Shown: positions 52,154 through 60,185 of the stretch, in pieces
Layout: the number at the start of each line of letters is the position of its first letter
How positions within the stretch are numbered: the stretch's first letter is position 1
Source: Saliniramus sp050485405
GTDB lineage: Bacteria; Pseudomonadota; Alphaproteobacteria; Rhizobiales; Beijerinckiaceae
Reading direction: 5' to 3'
NCBI GenBank assembly: GCA_050485405.1
Contig: JBJHBI010000003.1
Coordinates: 38,356 to 102,355, forward strand
DNA: 64,000 bases
Program-made: the position numbers and the translations under genes
Notes under the pieces: generated by a model
The model's input: only the letters and a program-made list of their open reading frames with translations
Database searches by the model: none
Told to the model about the DNA's origin: nothing

Positions 52154-53593
52154 ATGCCGCGCACGACCCTGATCAAGAACGCTTCCTTCCTCGTCGCCCA
52201 CGATGCCGCGAAGGATACGCACAGCTATCGCCGCGATTGCGACCTCGTCTTCACCGACGACAAGATCGTCCATATCGGCCCCGGCTTTACCGGCCATGTC
52301 GACGAGACGATCGACGCTTCGCGCATGATGGTGATGCCCGGCCTCGTCGACATCCATTCCCATCCGGCCTCCGAACCCCTCAACAAGGGCTGGAACGACG
52401 AACTCGGCTCGGCCAAACTCTGGGGCTCCTCGCTCTATGAGTTCATGCCGCTCTTCCGCCCTGACGCGAAGGGCATTCCGGCCTGTTCGAGCGTGGCTTA
52501 TTGCGAATTGCTGATGTCGGGCGTGACGACCCTCGTGGACATGTCGGGCGCCTGGGACGGCTGGCTCGATCTCTTCGCGCAAAGCGGCCTGCGCGGCGTC
52601 GTCTCGCCGATGTACCGATCCGCGCGCTGGTACACCAAGGACGGCCACGTGGTCGAATACGAATGGGATCCGGCCTCCGGCGAGAAGGCGATGGCGCAGG
52701 CGATGGAGGTGCTCGACGCCGCCGCGCGGCACCCGTCCGGGCGTCTGTCGGGCATGGTCTCGCCCTCGCAGATCGACACCTGCACGCCGGAACTGATCAA
52801 GGACAGCTTCGCCGAGGCCGAGCGCCGCGACCTGCCCTTCCAGATCCACGCGGCGCAGAGCGTCGTGGAATTCCACGAGATGACCCGCCGCCACGGCATG
52901 ACGCCGATCGAATGGCTGGAATCGCTCGGCGTGCTCTCGCCCCGCTCGATCATCGGGCACGGGATCTTCCTCGATCACCATTCCTCGGCCTTGAACTGGC
53001 CCAAGCGCGACGATCTCGCCTCGATCATCGACAGCGGCACCACGGTTGCGCATTGCCCCGTCGTCTTCCAGCGGCGCGGCATCGCCATCCAGTCCGTCGG
53101 CGGCTATCTGCGCCGGGGCGTGAAGATGGGGATCGGCACCGATACCTTCCCCCACAACATGCTGGAAGAGCTGCGCGCAGTCGGCATCGGCGCGCGGATG
53201 GTCTCGGAGGATGTGTGGGACCTGCGCCTGTCGCAGATCTTCGACTGCGCGACGCTCGGCGGCGCCCGGGCGCTGGGGCGCGACGATATCGGACGGCTCG
53301 CGGTCGGGGCGAAGGCGGATATCGTCCTCGTCGATCTCGACCATCCGATGATGCGCCCGGTGCGCGACCCGCTGCGCAGCCTCGTCTATGCCGCGGCGGA
53401 GCGGGCGGTGAAGACCGTCTTCGTCGATGGGGCGAAAGTCGTCGATGACGGGCGCGTCCTCACCCTCGATTACGACGCGGCGACGGCGGCCTTGCAGGAG
53501 GCGCAGTACCGGGCCGAGGGCGAGGTCGCCGCTGCGGACTGGGCCGGGCGTTCGAGCTACGAGATCTCGCCCTATACCTATCCGCAGGCGTGA
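52154..53593 (+). CDS. Amidohydrolase (chlorohydrolase/deaminase group)
   Basis: This 479-residue member of the amidohydrolase superfamily has the first metal motif HSH in MPGLVDIHSHPASEP, the second His in FQIHAAQS, the third in IGHGIFLDHH and the Asp in MGIGTDTFPHN. The pattern fits the ATZ/TRZ-type hydrolases and S-adenosylhomocysteine/guanine deaminase relatives. The short conserved end ADIVLVDLDHPMMRPVRDPLRSLVYAA supports this. It follows the YtcJ-like gene on the same strand. The N-terminal Met at 52154 is the first in a conserved context. Substrate unknown. Confidence 0.88.
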   Translation: MPRTTLIKNASFLVAHDAAKDTHSYRRDCDLVFTDDKIVHIGPGFTGHVDETIDASRMMVMPGLVDIHSHPASEPLNKGWNDELGSAKLWGSSLYEFMPLFRPDAKGIPACSSVAYCELLMSGVTTLVDMSGAWDGWLDLFAQSGLRGVVSPMYRSARWYTKDGHVVEYEWDPASGEKAMAQAMEVLDAAARHPSGRLSGMVSPSQIDTCTPELIKDSFAEAERRDLPFQIHAAQSVVEFHEMTRRHGMTPIEWLESLGVLSPRSIIGHGIFLDHHSSALNWPKRDDLASIIDSGTTVAHCPVVFQRRGIAIQSVGGYLRRGVKMGIGTDTFPHNMLEELRAVGIGARMVSEDVWDLRLSQIFDCATLGGARALGRDDIGRLAVGAKADIVLVDLDHPMMRPVRDPLRSLVYAAAERAVKTVFVDGAKVVDDGRVLTLDYDAATAALQEAQYRAEGEVAAADWAGRSSYEISPYTYPQA

Positions 53594-53683
53594 TCGGGCA
53601 GAGGCTCGCCCGCCTTCTCCACCGGCAATCGCGCATGCGATTCGTTTGCGCGCTTGCTCTAGGCGATGAAACGTTGTTAAACC

Positions 53684-53706
53684 CGCCCCGCCATGCCAGC
53701 GGGGCG
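53684..53706 (+). other. GC-rich hairpin in the prs leader
   Basis: The arms CGCCCCGC and GCGGGGCG (8 bp) with loop CATGCCA lie about 55 bp before prs. No T tract follows, so it may be a leader structure of prs or a factor-dependent stop for the amidohydrolase transcript. Confidence 0.45.
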
Positions 53707-53761
53707 CTCCTTCGCTCTGACGGCCCGCGTTGCTCGCTCTCGCCGGGAAAGCCGATCCGCC

Positions 53762-54694
53762 ATGAAACTCGTCGCCGGAAACTCCAACCGTCCGCTCGCC
53801 GAAGCCATCGCCAATTATCTCGGCATTCCCCTGGCCAAGTGCCAGGTGAAGCGCTTCGCGGATATGGAAATCTTCGTGGAATTGCAGGAGAACGTGCGCG
53901 GCGAGGACGTGTTCATCCTGCAATCGACCTCGTTCCCGGCCAATGACCATCTCATGGAGATGCTGATCCTGATCGATGCGCTCAAGCGCTCGTCGGCCAA
54001 GCGCATCACCACGGTGATCCCCTATTTCGGCTATGCGCGGCAGGATCGACGCACGGCGGGGCGCACGCCCATCTCGGCCAAGCTCGTCGCCAATCTGATC
54101 ACCCAGGCCGGTGCGGACCGCGTCCTCACCCTCGATCTGCATGCCGGGCAGATCCAGGGCTTTTTCGATATTCCGACCGACAACCTGTTCGGTGCCCCGG
54201 TCATGGTCCGCGACATCAAGGATCGCATGCCCGACGGCGACAAGGTCGTGGTCTCTCCCGATGTCGGCGGTGTGGTGCGCGCGCGTGCGCTCGCCAAGCG
54301 CATCGATGCCCAGCTCGCCATCGTCGACAAGCGCCGCGAGCGCCCCGGCGAATCCGAGGTGATGAGCATCATCGGTGACGTGGCCGGGCGCAGCTGCATC
54401 CTCGTCGACGACATCGTCGATTCCGGCGGCACCCTGTGCAACGCCGCCGAGGCCCTTCTGGAGAAGGGTGCGACCGAGGTCTACGCCTTCATCACCCACG
54501 GCGTGCTCTCCGGTGGCGCCGTCTCGCGCATCGCCAATTCCAAGCTGAAGGAACTGGTGATCACCGATTCCATCATGCCCACGGAAGCGGTGAAGGTGGC
54601 ACGCAACATTCGCGTTCTCTCGATCGACAGCCTGATGGGCGAGGCGATCGCGCGCACGGCGTCCGAATCCTCCGTCTCCAGCCTTTTCGACTGA
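53762..54694 (+). CDS. prs: Ribose-phosphate pyrophosphokinase
   Basis: This 310-residue cytoplasmic enzyme makes PRPP from ribose 5-phosphate and ATP for nucleotide, histidine, tryptophan and NAD synthesis. The blocks MKLVAGNSNRPLAEAIA, the flexible loop RFADMEIFVELQENVRG, PYFGYARQDRR and the PRPP site CILVDDIVDSGGTL are all intact. The start at 53762 matches the family N-terminus. A GC-rich hairpin lies in its leader. It is followed by comEC. Confidence 0.97.
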   Translation: MKLVAGNSNRPLAEAIANYLGIPLAKCQVKRFADMEIFVELQENVRGEDVFILQSTSFPANDHLMEMLILIDALKRSSAKRITTVIPYFGYARQDRRTAGRTPISAKLVANLITQAGADRVLTLDLHAGQIQGFFDIPTDNLFGAPVMVRDIKDRMPDGDKVVVSPDVGGVVRARALAKRIDAQLAIVDKRRERPGESEVMSIIGDVAGRSCILVDDIVDSGGTLCNAAEALLEKGATEVYAFITHGVLSGGAVSRIANSKLKELVITDSIMPTEAVKVARNIRVLSIDSLMGEAIARTASESSVSSLFD

Positions 54695-54742
54695 TCTACC
54701 GGTTTTTCTCGCGCGGGTGGTGGACATCTGCGCGCCACTGCT

Positions 54743-54773
54743 TTTGATTGCTTTCGACGATAATGCAATCAAA
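54743..54773 (+). promoter_or_regulatory. Perfect inverted repeat at the comEC ribosome binding site
   Basis: The arms TTTGATTGC (54743-54751) and GCAATCAAA (54765-54773) are perfect over 9 bp with a 13-base loop. The right arm ends at the AAAGG that is the likely ribosome binding site of comEC (ATG 54782). It could fold over the site in mRNA or be an operator. No terminator-like T run is present. Confidence 0.5.
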
Positions 54774-54781
54774 GGCCTGCA

Positions 54782-57097
54782 ATGGCGCAATCCGCGCGCA
54801 TCGACGAGCCGGGGCCCGCCGGTGCCCCTCCGCAGCCCGGCCCGGAAAGCCGCAACCGTGCGGCCGATATGCGCGGCGCATGGCGCTTGCGCCTGCCCGT
54901 ATTGTCGATCGAAACCTTCCTCGCCTGGCTGCGGGCGTGTCTCGATGAAGAAGTCGCCCGGCGCCGGCTGTTTCCCTGGTGCGCCGTGGCGTTCGGGCTG
55001 GGGATCCTGCTCTTCTTCACGGCGGAAGGTCGCCCGCATGCGGCTGCGCCGGTGACCGGCCTCGCGCTCTGCGCGATCTTCGCCTGGCTCGGGCGCGACG
55101 ATTACCGCATCCTGCGCATCACCATCGCCTGCGCCATGGTTCTCGCCGGTTTCGGCGCCACCTGGCTGCGCTTCGAGCGTGTCGACGCGCCGATCATCGA
55201 TCAGATCCGCATCGCCCAGCTCACCGGGCAGGTGATCAGCGTCGAGGAGCGCACCGGTGATGCGCGGCTCGTCCTCGGCGTCGTGGCGATCGAAGGGCTC
55301 GCCGAGAGCGCTCTACCCGCACGGGTGCGCGTGACGACTCGCGATGCGGGCGATATTCGCGCCGGCGATACGATTTCCGCGCGCGTGCGCCTGATGCCGC
55401 CGCCGGAAGCGGCGTGGCCGGGCGGATACGATTTCGCGCGCAGCGCCTGGTTCGCGCAGATCGGCGGCGTCGGCTCGATCCTCGGATCCGCGCGGATCGT
55501 CACGCCGGATACGCCGCCTGATCTGATGCAACGCGTAAGGGCGACAATCGACAACGCGCGGGTGAGCACCACGCGCCGGATTGCCGATGCGATCGGCGGT
55601 CAGGCGGGCGCCGTGGCCGCGGCCCTCGTCACGGGCAAACGCGGGCTGATCACCGAGGAGACCAATGCGGCTTTGCGCGCGGCGGGCATCTATCACATCG
55701 TCTCGATTTCCGGGCTGCACATGGTGCTCGCGGCGGGCACCATCTTCTGGCTCACCCGCGCCGCGCTCGCCCTCGTCCCCGCCCTCGCGCTGGGCTGGCC
55801 GCTCAAGAAGATCGCGGCGGTGGCCGCCATTATCGGCGCGGCGGGCTACTGCGTTTTCTCGGGCGCGCAGGTGGCGACGGTCCGGGCGGTGATCATGACC
55901 GGCGTCATGCTCGGCGCCGTTCTCTTCGACAGGCCGGCGCTCAGCATGCGCAACCTCGCCATCGCCGCGATCCTCGTGCTCGCCTGGCAGCCGGAAACCC
56001 TGCTCGGCCCCTCGTTCCAGATGTCGTTCTCGGCGGTGGTCGGGCTGATCGCTGGCGCGGAATGGATGCGCAACCGCGCGCATGATCCCGGTCCGACGCC
56101 AGGGCCTGCGGGCAAGTTGGCGCGCTGGGTCGTAGCCGGCATGCTCGGCATCCTCACCACCACCATCATCGCGACGATCGCAACCGGACCCTTTGCCGCC
56201 TATCATTTCCAGATCGCGAACCCCTACGGCCTGATCGGCAACGCCCTCGCTTTGCCGATCGTCTCCATATTGGTGATGCCGGCGGGCGTGATCGGCATGC
56301 TGCTGATCGGCTTCGGCCTCGATCCGATCGCCTGGGAGGTGATGGGTTTCGGGATTGCGCGGGTGCTCGATGTGGCGCATTTCGTCGCCGGTTTCGCCGG
56401 TTCGAACCTCCCCGTCGCCGCCTTCGGCAACGGCGCGCTTGCGCTGATGGTGATCGGGCTGCTCACGGCGACGCTCTTCGTCTCGCAATTGCGCCGCCTC
56501 GCCGTGATACCGGCGGGTATCGGCTTTGCGCTCGCGATGACGCCGGAGCGCCCCGATCTCTATGTCGACCGCAACGGCGCGGGCGCGGCGATCCGGGGGC
56601 CGCAGGGCAGCCTCGTCCTGCTCGGACGCCCGAGCGGCTTCGTCGCGGCACAATGGCTCAAGGCCGATGGTGACGCGCGGATGATGACGGGCGGAGATCC
56701 GGGCGAGATCACATCGCTGCATGCGGGGGTGAATTGCGATCCGTTCGGCTGCACCACATTCTTCGCCGATGGCATGGCGGCCTCCTTCGTGACGGATGCG
56801 CGCGCCTTCGCCGAGGATTGCACCCGCGCCGCGCTCATCATCACCCCCCTCGCCGCCCCGGAGGGTTGCGCCGCCGCGCGCGTCATCGACCGCACGACGC
56901 TTAACGAGAACGGTGCGATCAGCGCGCATTTCGCCGATTTCGTTCAAGCCGCCGGGGTGGATGGCGACGACGTCTCGACGAGTACGGCGCGGCTTTCCGG
57001 CGACGAGCGCATCGCCGGTGATCCGGTCACGCGGCTGGAAGGTGTACGCCGCATCCACGAGACCCGCCCATGGTTGGTCCGTGAAGGGGAGATGTGA
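54782..57097 (+). CDS. comEC: ComEC/Rec2-family DNA uptake channel protein
   Basis: This 771-residue inner-membrane protein has an N-terminal DUF4131-type region (two helices, then an OB-like soluble part to about residue 250). The competence domain follows with many membrane segments, including GIYHIVSISGLHMVLAAGT, the family hallmark. The C-terminal part after about residue 600 is a shortened soluble domain that lacks the HxHxDH motif of the metallo-beta-lactamase domain seen in longer ComEC proteins. ComEC moves single-stranded DNA into the cytoplasm during transformation. No other competence genes are in the window. Confidence 0.9.
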   Translation: MAQSARIDEPGPAGAPPQPGPESRNRAADMRGAWRLRLPVLSIETFLAWLRACLDEEVARRRLFPWCAVAFGLGILLFFTAEGRPHAAAPVTGLALCAIFAWLGRDDYRILRITIACAMVLAGFGATWLRFERVDAPIIDQIRIAQLTGQVISVEERTGDARLVLGVVAIEGLAESALPARVRVTTRDAGDIRAGDTISARVRLMPPPEAAWPGGYDFARSAWFAQIGGVGSILGSARIVTPDTPPDLMQRVRATIDNARVSTTRRIADAIGGQAGAVAAALVTGKRGLITEETNAALRAAGIYHIVSISGLHMVLAAGTIFWLTRAALALVPALALGWPLKKIAAVAAIIGAAGYCVFSGAQVATVRAVIMTGVMLGAVLFDRPALSMRNLAIAAILVLAWQPETLLGPSFQMSFSAVVGLIAGAEWMRNRAHDPGPTPGPAGKLARWVVAGMLGILTTTIIATIATGPFAAYHFQIANPYGLIGNALALPIVSILVMPAGVIGMLLIGFGLDPIAWEVMGFGIARVLDVAHFVAGFAGSNLPVAAFGNGALALMVIGLLTATLFVSQLRRLAVIPAGIGFALAMTPERPDLYVDRNGAGAAIRGPQGSLVLLGRPSGFVAAQWLKADGDARMMTGGDPGEITSLHAGVNCDPFGCTTFFADGMAASFVTDARAFAEDCTRAALIITPLAAPEGCAAARVIDRTTLNENGAISAHFADFVQAAGVDGDDVSTSTARLSGDERIAGDPVTRLEGVRRIHETRPWLVREGEM

Positions 57098-57844
57098 CGG
57101 CTCCCGGTCTGGTGCCGAGGCTGAGGCTGGGGCGGCGCGAGGCGTTTCCTGCGGATGCATAGCCACGCCGCCCTTGCGCGGGCGATTATCGTCGCGGATA
57201 GGCGATCGACAGGACCGAACATGCAGGCGGCGGGCGCGTAGCGAGGCTTGCGGGCAACTCGTGCAAGGGGCGGCGGGCGAGTTGTTTGTCATGATCACGC
57301 AGCGGATGGCGCGAAGCGCGCCTTCTGCGAACGGCTCGCCATGATTCGAAACGGCGGAAGGATGGCGCTCCGATAGAAATGCGGCTCCTGAACGCGAGCC
57401 GAGGCATGCGGCTCGCGGATAACCGGAAAGCGCCCGCGCGAGACTGGAACCCGTCGGCGCGTCATCCGCTGCAACATCGGTGTTGCGAGGGCGACCGACG
57501 GTCTGCGCGGGATCCGTTCTCGCGCCGGCCACTTCGGAACGGCCCCGAACAGGCAGGCGGCGTACGATGACGCGACGGGCGAACCAGCAACGCGCTTGGA
57601 TTCACTTGCGGGCGGGCAGATGCAGTCAAGGGGTTGATAGCCCTCGCTGACGCCTGCCCCGCGATAACGGGCCCATGCCTTTGGCCCAAACGGGTCAAGC
57701 CTCGGATCAATGCGCGCGCATGAGCGCCTCGACATGAGCGCATCCGCATGGGCGCTTCAGATGTGAGTTTTCAGGAGGTTGTCCATTCGGAGCCGACCGA
57801 GGAGATTGGAATTGCAGAGTTTCAGATTCCACCGGAAGGCCCGA
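57098..57844. other. Gene-free stretch after comEC
   Basis: I find no convincing gene here. There is an imperfect 18-bp direct repeat (CCGAAC-A/T-context at 57215-57232 and 57545-57562, one mismatch) about 330 bp apart, and several short repeats of CATGAGCGC near 57717-57757. The DNA looks like decayed or rearranged sequence next to the transposase fragment. Confidence 0.6.
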
Positions 57845-58069
57845 ATGAACATCCATAAGAATGCCCGTCTGACGCTTCTGCGTCGAGAGGAGATGGCGTG
57901 TACCGTCCTGGAAGGACGCCTCTCGAAGGCGGATGCTGGCCGCGCGTTCGGTGTCACGCCGAAGGTCGTCGCGCGCTGGACCACCCGATACGCGGCGCTC
58001 GGCCGAGCCGGGATGGTCGATCGCTCCTCGTGGCCCGCCCCTCAATCATCCGCCTGCGCGGCTTCATAG
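57845..58069 (+). pseudogene. Truncated IS481-type transposase (N-terminal fragment)
   Basis: The reading frame begins MNIHKNARLTLLRREEM and continues through a helix-turn-helix (LSKADAGRAFGVTPKVVARWTTRYAALGRAGMVDRSS) that matches the N-terminus of IS481-family transposases. After about 58028 it loses resemblance and stops; the DDE catalytic core and the right end are missing. The frame overlaps the 3' end of the convergent glutathione transferase gene. It is a remnant; no complete inverted repeats were identified. Confidence 0.8.
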
Positions 58070-58671
58070 GCGGGGCGCGTGATGCAGCGCTCCAGCCAGC
58101 GCCGAACGGCAGGATCGTCGGGGGTCGCATCGGGGAAGTAGAGATAGGGCGAGCAAAGAAGGATGTCGGCGGCGGTGAACTTTGCGCCCATCAGCCAGTC
58201 ATTCCCGTCGAGCGCCGCGATCAGGCGGGCGGCGACGGCATCGCGGTCGCGGAACGTCGCTCGCGCGAAGGGATGATCAGCGACGCCCATCGCTTCCGCG
58301 AGATAGACCGGCTCGACGACCCCGCCATACCAGAAAAGCCACGTCAGATACGCCCCGCGCTCCCGTTCGCCGGGCGCGATACCGAGCTCGCGATCCGAAA
58401 ACAGATCGGTCAGATAAAGCAGGATGGCACCCGTCTCGGTGATCAGCGTTCCATCATGCGCAAGGGCCGGAACCTTGCCGTCGGGATGCGGATTGCGCGG
58501 ATCGGGCGCACCGGACCCGTCCCGGCGGGGGATGTCACAGCGTACCATCTCGAAGGGCACATCGAGCTCCCGCAAGAGCCAGTGCACCCGCCCCGAGCGC
58601 GACAGCGGCGCATGGTAGAAGATCAGGCCGGAATCCCCGGCACCTGCCTTCGGCGAGCTCTCCCCGCTCAT
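58042..58671 (-). CDS. Glutathione S-transferase family protein
   Basis: This 209-residue protein has a thioredoxin-like N-terminal domain (GLIFYHAPLSRSGRVHWLLRELDVPFEMV) with Ser/Tyr candidates for glutathione activation, the cis-Pro loop GKVPALAHDG and ETGAILLYLTDLF. An all-helical C-terminal domain follows (FTAADILLCSPYLYF). About 14 residues precede the usual start. It is isolated between the transposase fragment and a gene-poor stretch. Substrate unknown. Confidence 0.88.
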   Translation of the reverse strand: MSGESSPKAGAGDSGLIFYHAPLSRSGRVHWLLRELDVPFEMVRCDIPRRDGSGAPDPRNPHPDGKVPALAHDGTLITETGAILLYLTDLFSDRELGIAPGERERGAYLTWLFWYGGVVEPVYLAEAMGVADHPFARATFRDRDAVAARLIAALDGNDWLMGAKFTAADILLCSPYLYFPDATPDDPAVRRWLERCITRPAYEAAQADD

Positions 58672-59149
58672 GCCTTCATCTCCCGTATCCGCGCTTCAGC
58701 CCCGCTCTAGCCGAACCCTCGCCGTACTCTCGCGGCCTTGGCCGGCTGCTCGCCATCCAGTCGAACCTCGAACCATGCAATCGGGCGTAAAGCAGCCGAT
58801 GGCGAAAACCGTCACCGAGACGAACACTCAAACCACCCAAGAGCAGCCAGGGGCACTCAATGGCAGCCAGTGGCAGCCAGAAGCGCCTAGAAAGAGGCGC
58901 CCAGAAGAACCCAGCGCTCTCCCGGCCATCCCGCAACGCGCAACGCGCGCTGACGAATGGCCGCTCGCCGAGTCGCCGGAGCAGCCGCTCACATGACCAT
59001 CCGCTCGCACGGTCGGCCGGCCTCTCGAAGGCGCTTTGACGCCGCCCAACGATACCCGGGCACCCGGATGACCGGTGATGCCCCATGAGCAAGCGCCGTC
59101 GCTCACGTGTTACCGTCAGTCGCGAGCGCCCGACAGTGGCAAGCACCCG
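58672..59149. other. Gene-poor stretch between the glutathione transferase and lexA genes
   Basis: No gene is convincing. It contains tandem copies of TGGCAGCCAG (58861-58880) and an inverted repeat GCGCCT-N6-AGGCGC (58883-58900). A 65-codon frame from ATG 58799, rich in Gln, Pro and Glu, is possible but unsupported. Confidence 0.55.
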
Positions 59150-59914
59150 TCAGTAGCGGCGCACCAGCGAGACGAGACGCCCCTGGATCTGCACGCGATC
59201 GGGACCGAGTACGCGCGTCTCGTAGGCAGGGTTGGCCGCTTCGAGCGCGATGGAGGAGCCGCGCCGGCGAAAACGTTTCAGCGTGGCCTCCTCGGAATCG
59301 ATCAGCGCCACGATAATGTCGCCGGTATTGGCCACGTCCTGACGCCGAATCACCACGATGTCGCCGTCGAGAATGCCCGCCTCGATCATGGAATCGCCGC
59401 GCACTTCGAGCGCGTAGTGCTCTCCACCCGTGATGAAATCCGGCGAGACGGCGATGGTGTGCATGGGGTTCTGGATCGCGGAAATCGGCGTACCCGCTGC
59501 GATCCGCCCCATGACCGGGATGTTGACTGCGCGCTCGTAATCTTCGTCCGCTGGCGGTTGCTGCATGTCGAGATCGCCACGCGCATCCGCCCTGCTCGCA
59601 GCCTCCCCCGCCACCTTGCCAGCCGCTTTGCCGCCCTCGACGACACTCGGCGAAAATCCTCGCGTCCCGGCCCCTGCGCTGCCGACGGGCCGCTGCAAGG
59701 TCTCGGGCATGCGCAGGATTTCGAGCGCACGCGCGCGATATGGCAGTCGCCTGATGAAACCGCGCTCCTCCAGAGCCGTGATCAGCCGATGAATGCCGGA
59801 TTTCGACTTGAGATCGAGCGCCTCCTTCATCTCGTCGAAGGATGGCGGCACACCGGATTCGCGCATGCGTTCATGGATGAAGGTCAGCAATTCGTGCTGC
59901 TTGCGCGTGAGCAT
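59150..59914 (-). CDS. lexA: LexA repressor
   Basis: This 254-residue SOS repressor and self-cleaving protease has the N-terminal winged helix (MLTRKQHELLTFIHERMRESGVPPSFDEMKEAL). The cleavage site is Ala140-Gly141 in MGRIAAGTP, and the catalytic dyad is Ser175 (RGDSM) and Lys213 (ATLKRF). The linker between the domains (about residues 70-130) is long and rich in Gly/Ala. On DNA damage RecA filaments trigger cleavage. A GTTC-N7-GTTC box upstream indicates autoregulation. It lies about 2 kb from comEC, with which it is often adjacent in related bacteria. Confidence 0.97.
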   Translation of the reverse strand: MLTRKQHELLTFIHERMRESGVPPSFDEMKEALDLKSKSGIHRLITALEERGFIRRLPYRARALEILRMPETLQRPVGSAGAGTRGFSPSVVEGGKAAGKVAGEAASRADARGDLDMQQPPADEDYERAVNIPVMGRIAAGTPISAIQNPMHTIAVSPDFITGGEHYALEVRGDSMIEAGILDGDIVVIRRQDVANTGDIIVALIDSEEATLKRFRRRGSSIALEAANPAYETRVLGPDRVQIQGRLVSLVRRY

Positions 59915-60004
59915 GGTTCCGCCTTGTATCTCGAGGTCACGTATTGCGAGGTCTGGTGTTCACGAGCCCGTTTCGAACTCAAACAAATCACGAACACATT
60001 ACGC

Positions 60005-60019
60005 GTTCGCACAGTGTTC
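60005..60019. promoter_or_regulatory. SOS box (LexA operator)
   Basis: GTTC-GCACAGT-GTTC is an exact match to the alphaproteobacterial LexA site GTTC-N7-GTTC. It is 91-105 bp upstream of lexA and 167 bp before the acyl-ACP synthetase gene. It most likely mediates autorepression of lexA. Confidence 0.85.
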
Positions 60020-60185
60020 CGCAAGTCCGCCACACGCTTTTTCGCGCATTCACCGAAAAAAACAATCGGGAATACGGATCACACCACAGCCTTGCATTGT
60101 CTTGCCTGCGCCATCACGCCTCTTTGATCCCGCCATACCCGGATTGCGGCTTTGAACCCGGCGCATTTGATTCTATCTTCCCCCG

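Noticed and set aside
58799..58996. Possible 65-residue Gln/Pro-rich protein
   Set aside because: No ribosome binding site, no recognised family and low-complexity DNA repeats; not listed as a gene.
59958..59995. Further GTTC/GAAC copies as extra SOS boxes near lexA
   Set aside because: Spacing is not 7 bases between like half-sites (13 bases between the two GAAC copies); only 60005-60019 fits.
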